Shown here: one piece after another, positions 20,865-29,965 of the stretch | How positions within the stretch are numbered: the first letter of the stretch is position 1 | Layout: each line of letters opens with the position of its first letter | Assembly: GCF_001513675.1 (NCBI RefSeq) | Contig: NZ_CP013859.1 | Location: 2,853,081-2,917,080, forward strand | DNA: 64,000 nucleotides | Direction: 5' to 3' | Origin: Microbacterium sp. XT11 | GTDB taxonomy: Bacteria; Actinomycetota; Actinomycetes; Actinomycetales; Microbacteriaceae | Notes under the pieces: model-generated | Databases searched by the model: none | The model's input: only the letters and a program-made list of their open reading frames with translations | What the model was told of the DNA's origin: nothing | Made by a program: the position numbers and the translations under genes

Positions 20865-21125
20865 GTGGCAAACATCAAGTCGCAGATCAAGCGCAACAAG
20901 ACCAACGAGAAGGCTCACGAGCGCAACAAGGCCGTGAAGAGCGAGCTCAAGACCCTCGTCCGCCAGACCCGCGAGGCCGTCGCCGCCGGCGACAAGGCTG
21001 CTGCCGAGGCCGCCCTCAAGAAGGCATCCGTCAAGCTCGACAAGGCCGTCAGCAAGGGCGTCGTGCACAAGAACCAGGCGGCGAACCGCAAGTCGGCCAT
21101 CGCCAAGAAGGTCGCCGCTCTCTGA
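20865..21125 (+). CDS. rpsT: 30S ribosomal protein S20
   Basis: S20 binds the 5' and 3' minor domains of 16S rRNA early in 30S assembly. The 86-residue protein is highly basic and helical, beginning [20 protein letters not shown] and ending [10 protein letters not shown], the family pattern. Translation starts at GTG 20865. It stands alone on the plus strand with its own terminator and lies beside holA, a common arrangement in actinobacteria. Confidence 0.97.
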   Translation: MANIKSQIKRNKTNEKAHERNKAVKSELKTLVRQTREAVAAGDKAAAEAALKKASVKLDKAVSKGVVHKNQAANRKSAIAKKVAAL

Positions 21126-21140
21126 GCCAACGCGAGAAGG

Positions 21141-21169
21141 CCCGTCCCGCATGCGGGGCGGGTCTTTTT
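21141..21169 (+). terminator. Rho-independent terminator of rpsT
   Basis: CCCGTCCC pairs with GGGGCGGG around a GCATGC loop, followed by TCTTTTTC, 16 bp after the rpsT stop. Confidence 0.9.
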
Positions 21170-21254
21170 CGTACCCTGAACAGCCCTTCCCCGCGTCGAC
21201 AGACGTGGGTCCCGCAGACCGGCCGACTCGGCGGCGCGGACGTTCAACCGACGA

Positions 21255-22292
21255 TCACGCGCCGAACGGCTCGCGCGTCGCGATCACCGTGACCATGCGC
21301 TCGAGCGCGAAGATCGGATCACGCGCCGCGCCCTTGACCTCGGCATCCGCTCGGGCCGTGGCCTGGATCGCCATTCCGAGGGAGCGCTCGTTCCAGCCTG
21401 CGAGGTCGCGGCGAGCCCGATCCACCTGCCAGTCCTTCATCCCGAGCCGCTGGGCGAGCTGGCGACTGGGTTCGCGGTTGCCTGCCACCCGAGCCATGGT
21501 GCGCAGCTTCATCGCGAACGCCGCGACCATCGGCACGGGGTCCGCCCCCGAGGCGAGCGCGTGCCGCAGGGCGACGAGCGCCTCTCCGTAGCGGCCGGCG
21601 ATCGCGGTGTCGGCGACGACGAAGGCGGACACCTCGACACGGCCGCCGTAGTACTTGGTGACGACGTCGTCGGTGATGTCGCCCTCGACGTCGGCGATGA
21701 GCTGCTGGCACGCCGCGGCGAGTTCGGTGAGATCGTCGGCGAATGCCGAGACGAGCGCACGCAGGGCCGACGGCGCGATGCGCTTCTTCGCGGCCGCGAA
21801 CTCCCCCGCAGCGAAGTCAGCACGATCGCTGTCGCGCTTCACGGCGGGACAGGGGATCTCGATCCCTTCGCCGGTACCGGCGCGTATGGCGTCGAGGAGC
21901 TTCTTGCCGCGCACGGTCGCACCGGTGTGCCTGAGGATGACCGTCGCGCCCTCCTGAGGATGCTCGAGGTACGCGACGGCCTCCTGGAGGAAGGCATCGG
22001 AACACTTCTCGACCCCCGACACCCGCACGAGCCGCGGCTCGCCGAACAGCGAGGGAGACGTCAGCGAGAGCAGAGTGCCCGGGGCGTAGTCGTCGGCACG
22101 CACGTCGCTCACCTCGAGTGCAGGGTCTTCGGCACGAAGATAGTCGCGAACCCCGGCGATCGCCCGCTCCGCACAGACCTCCTCGGGGCCCGACACCAAG
22201 ACGACGGGCGCCGGTCGGGGCTCGCGCCACGATACCTGCGGGATCTTCGCGGGCTTCGCGCCGCCACGAGCGGAGGAACGCGGAGCTGCCAT
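21255..22292 (-). CDS. holA: DNA polymerase III delta subunit
   Basis: The clamp-loader subunit that opens the beta sliding clamp. The 345-residue protein has the delta-family layout: an N-terminal RecA-like part starting PAPVVLVSGPEEVCAERA, a middle domain with ELAAACQQLIADV, and the C-terminal collar with LRTMARVAGNREPSRQLAQRLGMKDWQVDRA. It lies 9 bp after comEC, the usual neighbour. A TAGGCT hexamer six bases before the ATG suggests a leaderless promoter of its own. Confidence 0.94.
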   Translation of the reverse strand: MAAPRSSARGGAKPAKIPQVSWREPRPAPVVLVSGPEEVCAERAIAGVRDYLRAEDPALEVSDVRADDYAPGTLLSLTSPSLFGEPRLVRVSGVEKCSDAFLQEAVAYLEHPQEGATVILRHTGATVRGKKLLDAIRAGTGEGIEIPCPAVKRDSDRADFAAGEFAAAKKRIAPSALRALVSAFADDLTELAAACQQLIADVEGDITDDVVTKYYGGRVEVSAFVVADTAIAGRYGEALVALRHALASGADPVPMVAAFAMKLRTMARVAGNREPSRQLAQRLGMKDWQVDRARRDLAGWNERSLGMAIQATARADAEVKGAARDPIFALERMVTVIATREPFGA

Positions 22293-22298
22293 GACACC

Positions 22299-22304
22299 AG
22301 CCTA
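22299..22304 (-). promoter_or_regulatory. -10 hexamer TAGGCT of holA, overlapping the comEC stop
   Basis: TAGGCT lies exactly six bases upstream of the holA ATG, and its first three bases are the comEC TAG stop codon. It would allow holA to be transcribed as a leaderless mRNA independently of comEC. Confidence 0.5.
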
Positions 22305-24632
22305 CCCGGGGGCTCCGACGCTCTCCTCCGACCAGACCTCGACATCGCCGTCTCGGACGCCGAGCAGGACCCTCCCAGAAAGGTCGGTGCGCACGATGTG
22401 AGCGCCTACCGCTTCGAGAAGGGCCAGCGTGTCGGCACGGGGGTGGCCGTAATCGTTGCCCTCGCCCACGCTGATCAGGGCCACCGAAGGGCGCAGCATC
22501 CGATACAGATCCGGGTCCTGGTCGGCGCTGCCGTGATGTGCCACCTTGACGACGTCGTATCCTCCGCTCAGGTGGACGGCACGCGCGAGGGCGCACTGCG
22601 GTGCCGCGGAGAGGTCACCGAGGAACAGGGACCGCGGCACGCCGCCACCCTCGAACTCGATCACCACGCTCGCGTCGTTGCCCGACGGGAACGCGGCAGA
22701 CGAGCGTGCAGGCCACAGGATCCGCCACCGTGCGTCGCCGAGCGTGCCCTGCATCCCCGTCGCCGCCTGCGCTGCCGCCGCTCCCCCGCGCACCAGCTCG
22801 TCGATGGTCCTGCGGTCGTCCGCATCGGCCGGTGGCCCATGCAGGACGCGGTCGACCGCGCCGATCACGGAAGAGACCCCACCGGCGTGGTCCAGGTCGA
22901 AATGCGTGAGGACGAGAAGCGAGATGCGTCCGACCCCGAGCGATCGGAGGCACGACGACAGAGCTGCGGGATCAGGTCCTGTGTCGATCAGAGCGATGTA
23001 TCCGGAGGAGCGCACGACCAGCGCGTCGCCCTGCCCCACGTCGCACGCCGCCACAGACCAGCCTTCGGGAGTCGCTGCGGTGGCGAGCGGGCCGGAGAGC
23101 AGCAGCTGCGCCGCACCGATGGCCCCGATCGAGACGAGAAGGATCGCCGCCGCGGCCCGCGCCGCCCGCCACCAACGGTGTGAGGCGGTGCGATCGCGGG
23201 ACATGCCAGGGAGCAGGACCACGGCGACCGCCGCGCTCACGAGGGCGACGACGAGTGCGCTGGACAGACCCGACACCACGGCGATCTGCCCCCACGGCAC
23301 ATCGGCCGCGACGTATGCCGTGGTCGCGATCCAGGCCGCGGGCAGCCACGCCGCTGCCGTGAGCACGTCAGCGATGGGAGGAGCCGGTCCTGCGAGGCAG
23401 GCGAGGAGACCGATCACGGTGGCGAGCGGTGCGGCAGGGTCGGCGATCATGTTCGCCGCGACGCCGATCAGCGACTGCTGCTCGGCGAACAGCGCTATGA
23501 CCGGGCCGCATGCGAGTTGAGCGGAGAGGGGCACCCCGAGCGCCAGCGCCAGCGTTCGAGGCATCCATCGCTCCAGCCCGCGCGCCAGGGGCCTCGCCAG
23601 CAGGATGAGAGCACCGGAGGCCACGACCGAGAGGGCGAATCCCGCCGATGTCGCCATCCACGGGTCGAAGACGAGGATTCCCGCGGCGCTGAGAGCGAGC
23701 AGGCCGGCACCGGCGCTCGGCCGCCCGAGGAGGATGCTGCCCATCGCGGCCGACGCCATCACCGCGGCTCTGACGACGCTCGGTTCCGGGGTGACGAGGA
23801 TGACGAAGCCGCCGAGTGCCAGCGCCGCCATCACGATGCGCATGCGGCGCCCTCCCCCGCACCATGCCGTCACACCGAATGCCGCTCCGACGACGATGGC
23901 ACAGTTCGCCCCGGATACTGCCGTGAGATGGCTGAGTCCGCTCGCCCGCATGTCGTCGTCGAGCTCCGACGACACGGCGCGGGTATCCCCGACGGCGAGG
24001 CCGGGGAGAAGACCCGCGCCCGGCTCGGGGAGTCTCAGCGAGCGCGCGACGAGATCGGACTTCGCATGCGCGGCGATCGCGAACACCCCCTCCGCCGGCC
24101 GCACGGAATCGCTCGTCGTCGCGAAGACGACCAGTGCGGCCTGTTCGCCCGGATCCGTCACCGCGGCCTCGCCGGTCACGCGGATGACCGCCCCGAGGTC
24201 GTACCCTTCGCCTGGTTCGACACCGACCCGCGCCGCGGCGTCGACCGGCTCGGTCCGCCCGGGCGACCCCAGGGCGCTGAGCTGCACCTGCATCCACAAC
24301 CGGCCGTCGTCCCCGACAGCGGCCGATGAGGATACGGTGCCGAGCGCCTCGACCGCACGCCCGTCCCAGCGCGCGGCAGCGGAACGCCCGGGCTGCGCGA
24401 CGGCCACCGCCGTGGCGACCGCCGCGCCGACGACCAGAGCGATGACGAGTACGGCGCCTCGCGGTCGCGTCTGGCTCACGTGCTGCCGGCGCACCAGACC
24501 GAGCGTCATCGTCACGGCGCACAGGACGCATGCAGCAGCGACCCACCACGCGCCCTCCGGGGCGAGCACACAGGGCAAGGCCGCAGACCAGGCGGTCCCG
24601 GCCACGACGAGCATCCGCAGATCGTGCCTCAC
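22302..24632 (-). CDS. comEC: ComEC/Rec2-family DNA uptake channel
   Basis: A 776-residue polytopic membrane protein. The N-terminal part contains hydrophobic helices and an OB-like exterior domain. The Competence domain contains GLSHLTAVSGANCAIV, and the C-terminal metallo-beta-lactamase-like domain carries LTHFDLDHAGG and VKVAHHGSADQDPDL. In competent bacteria ComEC transports single-stranded DNA into the cell. The GTG at 24632 forms a GTGA overlap with the comEA stop, so it is chosen over an ATG 34 codons upstream. Competence of this organism is not shown by this window. Confidence 0.92.
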   Translation of the reverse strand: MRHDLRMLVVAGTAWSAALPCVLAPEGAWWVAAACVLCAVTMTLGLVRRQHVSQTRPRGAVLVIALVVGAAVATAVAVAQPGRSAAARWDGRAVEALGTVSSSAAVGDDGRLWMQVQLSALGSPGRTEPVDAAARVGVEPGEGYDLGAVIRVTGEAAVTDPGEQAALVVFATTSDSVRPAEGVFAIAAHAKSDLVARSLRLPEPGAGLLPGLAVGDTRAVSSELDDDMRASGLSHLTAVSGANCAIVVGAAFGVTAWCGGGRRMRIVMAALALGGFVILVTPEPSVVRAAVMASAAMGSILLGRPSAGAGLLALSAAGILVFDPWMATSAGFALSVVASGALILLARPLARGLERWMPRTLALALGVPLSAQLACGPVIALFAEQQSLIGVAANMIADPAAPLATVIGLLACLAGPAPPIADVLTAAAWLPAAWIATTAYVAADVPWGQIAVVSGLSSALVVALVSAAVAVVLLPGMSRDRTASHRWWRAARAAAAILLVSIGAIGAAQLLLSGPLATAATPEGWSVAACDVGQGDALVVRSSGYIALIDTGPDPAALSSCLRSLGVGRISLLVLTHFDLDHAGGVSSVIGAVDRVLHGPPADADDRRTIDELVRGGAAAAQAATGMQGTLGDARWRILWPARSSAAFPSGNDASVVIEFEGGGVPRSLFLGDLSAAPQCALARAVHLSGGYDVVKVAHHGSADQDPDLYRMLRPSVALISVGEGNDYGHPRADTLALLEAVGAHIVRTDLSGRVLLGVRDGDVEVWSEESVGAPG

Positions 24633-25228
24633 ACCCGCACACCGTCGCGGAGTCCGTCGAGCAGCTTCTCCCCGATGCCGGGAACGGCGAGCAGATCGTC
24701 GACGGAGCGGAACCTGCCGTTCTCCTCTCGCCATGCGATGATGCGCTCCGCGAGCGCGGGTCCGATGCGAGGGAGGCTCTCGAGCGCCGCCTGGTCTGCC
24801 GTGTTGAGGTCGATACGACCATCACCTCCAGGGGCCGCCGGTGCGTCGGGCGCGACCTGGTCCCCCACTGCAGGCACGACGATCTGCTCCCCGTCGCTCA
24901 GCGGACGTGCGAGGTTGACTGCGGTCAGATCGGCGTCTTCGGTCGTGCCGCCGGCTGCGGCGACCGCATCGACAAGCCGCGCTTGGGATCGGAGCACATA
25001 GAGTCCGGGCTTCGATACCGCCCCCAGCACATGCACATACAGTTCGCCCGCCGAGACCTCCTCGGCCGACGACGTCGCGCGTGCGACGACCTCACGGGGA
25101 GCGCTCTGTCCGCGCAGGATGCCCAGTCCCACGGCCAGCGACAGCACGACGAGACCCAGCACGACGGCAGCACCGATGCTCAGCCGCACGCGCCGGCCTG
25201 CGGCGTCAGGTGGATTCGGGTCGGGCAT
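24629..25228 (-). CDS. comEA: ComEA-like helix-hairpin-helix DNA receptor
   Basis: A 199-residue protein with one N-terminal membrane helix (about residues 15-35, VVLGLVVLSLAVGLGIL). An SLBB-like domain starts at LYVHVLGAVSKPGLYVL, and a C-terminal double helix-hairpin-helix includes IDLNTADQAALESLPRIGPA. ComEA binds double-stranded DNA outside the membrane and hands it to ComEC. The gene overlaps comEC by 4 bp. A TAACGT hexamer six bases before its ATG suggests leaderless transcription. Confidence 0.93.
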   Translation of the reverse strand: MPDPNPPDAAGRRVRLSIGAAVVLGLVVLSLAVGLGILRGQSAPREVVARATSSAEEVSAGELYVHVLGAVSKPGLYVLRSQARLVDAVAAAGGTTEDADLTAVNLARPLSDGEQIVVPAVGDQVAPDAPAAPGGDGRIDLNTADQAALESLPRIGPALAERIIAWREENGRFRSVDDLLAVPGIGEKLLDGLRDGVRV

Positions 25229-25234
25229 CCCGCC

Positions 25235-25240
25235 ACGTTA
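25235..25240 (-). promoter_or_regulatory. -10 hexamer TAACGT of comEA
   Basis: TAACGT is six bases upstream of the comEA ATG with GGCGGG between them. It is the probable start point of the comEA-comEC transcript. Confidence 0.45.
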
Positions 25241-25272
25241 GGCGCATCACGAGGTGCCCGGACGTCCGATCC

Positions 25273-25313
25273 GCACCGTCCGGGGACAACTCGTGCGTGT
25301 CCCCGGACGGTGC
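25273..25313 (-). terminator. Long perfect hairpin after leuS
   Basis: Fifteen consecutive base pairs (GCACCGTCCGGGGAC with GTCCCCGGACGGTGC) enclose an 11-nt loop in the gap between the leuS stop and the comEA start. There is no U-tract on either side, so it may terminate inefficiently or protect the 3' end. Confidence 0.65.
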
Positions 25314-25321
25314 AGGGCCAG

Positions 25322-27904
25322 TCACTTGACGACGATGCTCACGATCTTCGGCGCGCGGACGACGACCTTGACGATCTCACGGTCGCCGATCGAGCGGATC
25401 ACTCGTTCGTCCGCCCGGGCGAGGGCCTCCAGCTCCTCTTCGCCGATGCGGGCAGGAACCTCGAGCTGGGCCCGAACCTTCCCGCCGATCTGCACGACCG
25501 CCGTCACGGTGTCCTCGACGAGCAGAGCAGGATCAGCCGAACGCCACGGGACCAGGCCGACGGAAGGCTCGTGCCCGAGCAGCTCCCACATCTCCTCCGC
25601 CGTGTGCGGTGCTACCAGGTCCAGCATGACGGCAACCGTCTCCGCAGCCTCGCGTACGGCGGGGTCTCCCGCACCTGCGGGGCCGTCGATGGTCTTGCGC
25701 ACCTGGTTCACGAGTTCCATCAGACGCGCGACCAGCACGTTGAACTTCGTCTGCTCGACCAGACCAGGGGCCTCGGCCAGCAGCCGATGCGTGGCGCGGC
25801 GCAGTGCGGCGTCACCGCGGTCGAACAGCACGTCGACGGGGCTCGACACCTCGCCCGCGATGCGCAGGGCGCGAGCGAGGAACTTCTGCGCCCCTGTCAT
25901 CGAGACGTCAGCCCAGTCCTTGTCGTCCTCCACCGGGCCGGCGAACGCCAGGCCGACGCGCAGCGCGTCGGCTCCGTGCGCCTCGAGCTCCTCCTGGAAG
26001 AGCACCAGGTTGCCCTTGCTCTTCGACATCTTGTTGCCGTTGAGGATGACCATGCCCTGGTTGATGAGGTTCGAGAACGGCTCGGTGAAGTCGATGAGCC
26101 CCATGTCGAACAGCACCTTGGTGATGAAGCGCGCGTACAGAAGGTGCAGGATCGCGTGCTCGACGCCGCCGATGTACGAGTCGACGGGCGCCCACCGTGC
26201 GGCCTGCGCGGGGTCGAAAGCCACCGTCTCGCTCTGCGGTGACAGGAAGCGCAAGAAGTACCAGGAGCTGTCCACGAACGTGTCCATCGTGTCGGGGTCG
26301 CGCAGCACCGGGTCGCCGGTCTCCGGGTCGATCGTGCGCACCCAGTTCTCCGCCGCCCCGAGCGGCGAGGTCCCCTTCGGCGACAGGTCGAGACCCTCGA
26401 CGCTGGGCAGCCGCACAGGCAGCTGGTCCTCGGGAACCGGGATGATGCGGCCATCCTCGGCGTGCAGCATCGGGATCGGAGTCCCCCAGAAGCGCTGTCG
26501 CGAGATCAGCCAGTCGCGCAGGCGGTAGTTCTTGGCCGCGCGGCCCGTTCCGCTGGCCTCGAGCTGCTCGATCGCGCGCGCGATCGCGTTGCGCTTGGAC
26601 AGACCGTTCAGGTCGCCCGAGTTGATCATGCGCCCCTCACCCGACAGCGCGACGCCCGTGACCGACGGGTGCTGCTCGTCGAGCGTGGGTGCGCCCGTGT
26701 CGATGGGGACGCCCTCGTCGTCGACCTCGATCACCGGCATGGCGCCCGTGATCGGAGCCGTGGTGTCCACCACGACCTTGATGGGCAGGCCGAACTCGCG
26801 GGCGAAGTCGAGGTCGCGCTGGTCGTGCGCGGGCACAGCCATGACGGCACCGTGCCCATAGTCGGCCAGCACGTAGTCCGCCGCCCAGATCGGCAGCTTC
26901 TCACCGTTGACCGGGTTGATCGCGTAGCGCTCCAGGAACACACCCGTCTTCGGGCGGTCCGTGGACTGGCGATCGATGTCGGAGCTCTTCTGCACCTCGC
27001 TCAGGTACGCCTCGAAGCGCTCGCGCACGTCGGCGGGAGCCTCGGCAGCCAGCTCGGCGGCGAGGTCGCCGTCGGGTGCGACCACGAAGAACGTGGCGCC
27101 GTGCAGCGTGTCAGGGCGCGTCGTGAACACCGTCACCGGCTCGTCGCGTCCCTCGATGCGGAAATCGACGTCGGCACCGACCGAGCGGCCGATCCAGTTG
27201 CGCTGCATCTGCAGCACCTTCGACGGCCAGAAGCCCTCCAGCTGGTTCAGGTCGTCGAGCAGGCGGTCGGCGTAATCGGTGATGCGGAAGTACCACTGGG
27301 TGAGCTTCTTCTTGACGACTTCGGCCCCGCACCGCTCGCAGCGCCCGTCGACGACCTGCTCGTTCGCCAGGACCGTCTGGTCGTTGGGGCACCAGTTCAC
27401 CGGGCTCTTCTTGCGGTACGCCAGCCCCCGCTCGTAGAGCTTCAGGAACAGCCACTGGTTCCACCGGTAGTACTCGGGGTCGGAGGTGTGCAGCACCCGG
27501 CTCCAGTCGAACGAGACGCCGTACGCCTCGAACCCGGCCTTCTGCTGCGCGATGTTCTGGTAAGTCCACTCCTTCGGGTCGGCCCCGCGGCGGATCGCCG
27601 CGTTCTCGGCAGGCAGGCCGAAGGAGTCCCAGCCGATGGGGTTGAGCACGTTGTGTCCGCGGTGGCGCCAGAAGCGCGCGACGATGTCGGAGTAGAGGTA
27701 GTTCTCCGCGTGCCCCATGTGGAGGTCGCCGGACGGGTACGGGAACATCGCCAGCACGTATCGACGAGGGCGGGTGTCTTCGTCGCCGCCCGTGAGGAAC
27801 GTGCCGTTCTCCGCCCAGTACTTCTGCCACTTGGCCTGGATGGCGTGCGCCGAGCTCTCCTCGGCGACGGGAGCGGTGGACAGGTTCTCAGACAACGAAC
27901 GCAC
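25322..27904 (-). CDS. leuS: Leucine-tRNA ligase
   Basis: A class I aminoacyl-tRNA synthetase charging tRNA-Leu. The catalytic core has [17 protein letters not shown] with the HMGH form of the HIGH motif, a large editing insertion, and KMSKSKGN. The C-terminal anticodon-binding and LeuS-specific domains complete about 860 residues, the usual length. The start is uncertain: GTG 27904 is chosen, with TTG 27895 (giving MSENLSTAP) and TTG 27910 as alternatives. The frame also extends into pabB. A TATCCT -10 lies about 34 bp upstream. Confidence 0.96.
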   Translation of the reverse strand: MRSLSENLSTAPVAEESSAHAIQAKWQKYWAENGTFLTGGDEDTRPRRYVLAMFPYPSGDLHMGHAENYLYSDIVARFWRHRGHNVLNPIGWDSFGLPAENAAIRRGADPKEWTYQNIAQQKAGFEAYGVSFDWSRVLHTSDPEYYRWNQWLFLKLYERGLAYRKKSPVNWCPNDQTVLANEQVVDGRCERCGAEVVKKKLTQWYFRITDYADRLLDDLNQLEGFWPSKVLQMQRNWIGRSVGADVDFRIEGRDEPVTVFTTRPDTLHGATFFVVAPDGDLAAELAAEAPADVRERFEAYLSEVQKSSDIDRQSTDRPKTGVFLERYAINPVNGEKLPIWAADYVLADYGHGAVMAVPAHDQRDLDFAREFGLPIKVVVDTTAPITGAMPVIEVDDEGVPIDTGAPTLDEQHPSVTGVALSGEGRMINSGDLNGLSKRNAIARAIEQLEASGTGRAAKNYRLRDWLISRQRFWGTPIPMLHAEDGRIIPVPEDQLPVRLPSVEGLDLSPKGTSPLGAAENWVRTIDPETGDPVLRDPDTMDTFVDSSWYFLRFLSPQSETVAFDPAQAARWAPVDSYIGGVEHAILHLLYARFITKVLFDMGLIDFTEPFSNLINQGMVILNGNKMSKSKGNLVLFQEELEAHGADALRVGLAFAGPVEDDKDWADVSMTGAQKFLARALRIAGEVSSPVDVLFDRGDAALRRATHRLLAEAPGLVEQTKFNVLVARLMELVNQVRKTIDGPAGAGDPAVREAAETVAVMLDLVAPHTAEEMWELLGHEPSVGLVPWRSADPALLVEDTVTAVVQIGGKVRAQLEVPARIGEEELEALARADERVIRSIGDREIVKVVVRAPKIVSIVVK

Positions 27905-27930
27905 GACCAATCTCGAAAGGAAAAACGGGG

Positions 27931-29247
27931 TCAGTTCAGGATATCGGAAGCCCACCGCGTGGGCATTCCGGCGCCGAGGGCGGCGAGCGGGGCGCGTGCC
28001 TTCATTGCCACCTCCGCGACCTCGGATGCCGCGACGGAACCCCAGGTGATGCCGCCCCCGGCTCCGACGTACGCGGCATCCGGTCCGACGACGATGCTCC
28101 GGATGACCATGGCGAGGTCGAGCACGCCGTTCTCGCCGACGTAGCCGAAGCAGCCGGCATAGATGCCGCGCGGCCCGCCCTCGAGCTCATGGAGCCGCGT
28201 CATCGCCGACAGCTTGGGCGCACCGGTCATGCTTCCGGCGGGGAACGCGGCAACGATGAGATCGCCCACGCGGATGCCGGGGGCTGCGCGGCCGCTCACC
28301 GTGCTGACGAGCTGATGCACCGCGGGGTAGCTCTCCACCTCCCAGAGGCCGTCAACGCGGATCGATCCTGGCTCGCAGACGCGCGACAGATCGTTGCGCA
28401 TGAGGTCGACGATCATCACGTTCTCCGCCCGCTCCTTGGGGTCGGCTCGAAGCTCTGCGGCGAGCGCGGCATCCGTCGTCGCATCGGTCGAGCGCGGACG
28501 TGTGCCCTTGATGGGGCGGGTGCGGATGGTCCCTCCGGCGGCATGCAGGAACTGCTCGGGACTCGCGCTCAGGAGAGACCGCGATCCGATGCGGACGAAC
28601 CCGCCGTGGTGCGCAGGCGTGGCGATGCGGAGCCGGAGGTAGGCCGCGATCGCATCGTGCGTTCCAGGGACGGTGAAGCGCGTGGTGAGACACAGCTGAT
28701 ACGCGGTGCCCGCCTTGATGAGCGCACGGCAGCGCTCGATGAGCACCGCATACTCTTCTGGCGAGTGCCGGGCCTCCGCGAGCAGCCCCGCGTCGACGGC
28801 GGGCAGGCCCGGAGGCGACGGTGCGTCGGCTGCGGCGGCCACGGAAGCACACCACTCGTCGATCTGGTCCTCTCGGGCGATCGCCCACGCCGCACCGGAT
28901 GCATGGTCGACGGCGACGACGTGCGTGACACGCATCCACGCACCGCCTTCGGACTCCCCCGCAGGAGCACCCGCGGCGGCGGCACCCGTCTCGTAATCGA
29001 ACCAGCCGACCCAGCCGCCGATGAACGGCGGGATCCGCACATCGTCATCGTGCCCTCGCGCGACGTCGAGGCGCACATCGGTCGGTGCGGATGACGGAGT
29101 GCCGGTTCCGATGAAACTCCAGCCTTCTGCCGCGTCCGCACCGGCGTCGAGCCAGAACACCTCGTGCGCCCGAGCCGCGAGCGTCGTGAAGATCGTGACG
29201 GGATCCACGGGCTGCGTGAGCGGGCGGGTGATCAGGCGTTCGGGCAC
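27931..29247 (-). CDS. pabB: Aminodeoxychorismate synthase component I
   Basis: A chorismate-binding enzyme of folate biosynthesis, 438 residues. The motif RPIKGTRPR carries the lysine found in PabB where anthranilate synthase has alanine (PIAGT), which favours PabB over TrpE. The family C-terminus has [14 protein letters not shown]. The start is GTG 29247, with TAGGCT six bases upstream. No glutaminase partner is encoded nearby. It is divergent from the dedA gene with only 42 bp between start codons. Confidence 0.88.
   Translation of the reverse strand: MPERLITRPLTQPVDPVTIFTTLAARAHEVFWLDAGADAAEGWSFIGTGTPSSAPTDVRLDVARGHDDDVRIPPFIGGWVGWFDYETGAAAAGAPAGESEGGAWMRVTHVVAVDHASGAAWAIAREDQIDEWCASVAAAADAPSPPGLPAVDAGLLAEARHSPEEYAVLIERCRALIKAGTAYQLCLTTRFTVPGTHDAIAAYLRLRIATPAHHGGFVRIGSRSLLSASPEQFLHAAGGTIRTRPIKGTRPRSTDATTDAALAAELRADPKERAENVMIVDLMRNDLSRVCEPGSIRVDGLWEVESYPAVHQLVSTVSGRAAPGIRVGDLIVAAFPAGSMTGAPKLSAMTRLHELEGGPRGIYAGCFGYVGENGVLDLAMVIRSIVVGPDAAYVGAGGGITWGSVAASEVAEVAMKARAPLAALGAGMPTRWASDILN
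27938..27943 (-). promoter_or_regulatory. -10 hexamer TATCCT upstream of leuS
   Basis: TATCCT on the minus strand lies within the last codons of pabB and would start a transcript near 27930, leaving a leader of roughly 25 nt before leuS. Confidence 0.35.
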
Positions 29248-29253
29248 CTTCTC

Positions 29254-29259
29254 AGCCTA
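29254..29259 (-). promoter_or_regulatory. -10 hexamer TAGGCT of pabB
   Basis: TAGGCT lies six bases before the GTG start of pabB, with GAGAAG between. It is arranged back to back with the dedA -10. Confidence 0.5.
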
Positions 29260-29277
29260 GAATGCCGGCCGAGCCCG

Positions 29278-29283
29278 TATCCT
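29278..29283 (+). promoter_or_regulatory. -10 hexamer TATCCT of the dedA-like gene
   Basis: TATCCT lies six bases before GTG 29290. Together with the pabB hexamer 18 bp away on the other strand it forms a very compact divergent promoter. Confidence 0.5.
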
Positions 29284-29289
29284 CGTGGC

Positions 29290-29961
29290 GTGGATGCCTT
29301 CCTGCTGTGGCTTCTCGACACCGTGCAGTCGATCGATCCTGTCGCGCGCACGCTCATCGCGGGAGCCGCCGTGATGCTGGAGACGAGCATCCTCATCGGC
29401 CTGATCGTGCCGGGTGACACTGTCGTGATCATCGCCTCGATGGGCGTCGCGAGTCCGCTCGAGGGCGTGGCCATGGTGAGCTCCGTCGTCGTCGGCGCCC
29501 TCATCGGCGAGAGCATCGGCTTCTGGCTGGGGCGCTGGCTCGGTCCGCACATCCGCTCCTCGTGGCTCGGACGCAGGATCGGCGAGCACAACTGGGTGCG
29601 AGCGGAGACGTATCTCGCCCGCCGCGGAGGCATCGCGATCTTCCTGTCGCGCTTCCTCCCCGTGCTGCACTCCCTCGTGCCCCTGACCGTGGGGATGAGC
29701 CACTACTCCTACCGCCGTTTCCTGGCCTGGACGGCGCCGGCGTGCCTGCTCTGGGCCGTCGCGTACGTCAGCGTCACCTCGCTGGCCGCGGGGAGCTTCC
29801 GCGAGCTCGTCGATCGCATGCACTTCGCCGGGTACATCTTCGTCGGAGTGATCGCGGTCTTCCTGCTGCTGATCGTCCTCGGCAAGAAGCTGCTCACCCG
29901 CCTGGAAGCGCGTCATCTGGACACCACGAACACGGGGGACATCACCGACGTGAAAGACTGA
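29290..29961 (+). CDS. DedA-family membrane protein
   Basis: A 223-residue polytopic membrane protein of the DedA/VTT superfamily. Conserved stretches are LETSILIGLIVPGDTVVIIAS near the N-terminus, GESIGFWLGRWLG, and FLSRFLPVLHSLVPLTVGMSHYSYRRF. Family members are membrane-potential-linked lipid scramblases or transporters. A GTG start at 29290 is chosen because the longer ATG frame reads through the divergent pabB promoter. The App1-type gene starts four bases after its stop. Confidence 0.9.
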   Translation: MDAFLLWLLDTVQSIDPVARTLIAGAAVMLETSILIGLIVPGDTVVIIASMGVASPLEGVAMVSSVVVGALIGESIGFWLGRWLGPHIRSSWLGRRIGEHNWVRAETYLARRGGIAIFLSRFLPVLHSLVPLTVGMSHYSYRRFLAWTAPACLLWAVAYVSVTSLAAGSFRELVDRMHFAGYIFVGVIAVFLLLIVLGKKLLTRLEARHLDTTNTGDITDVKD

Positions 29962-29965
29962 GGCA

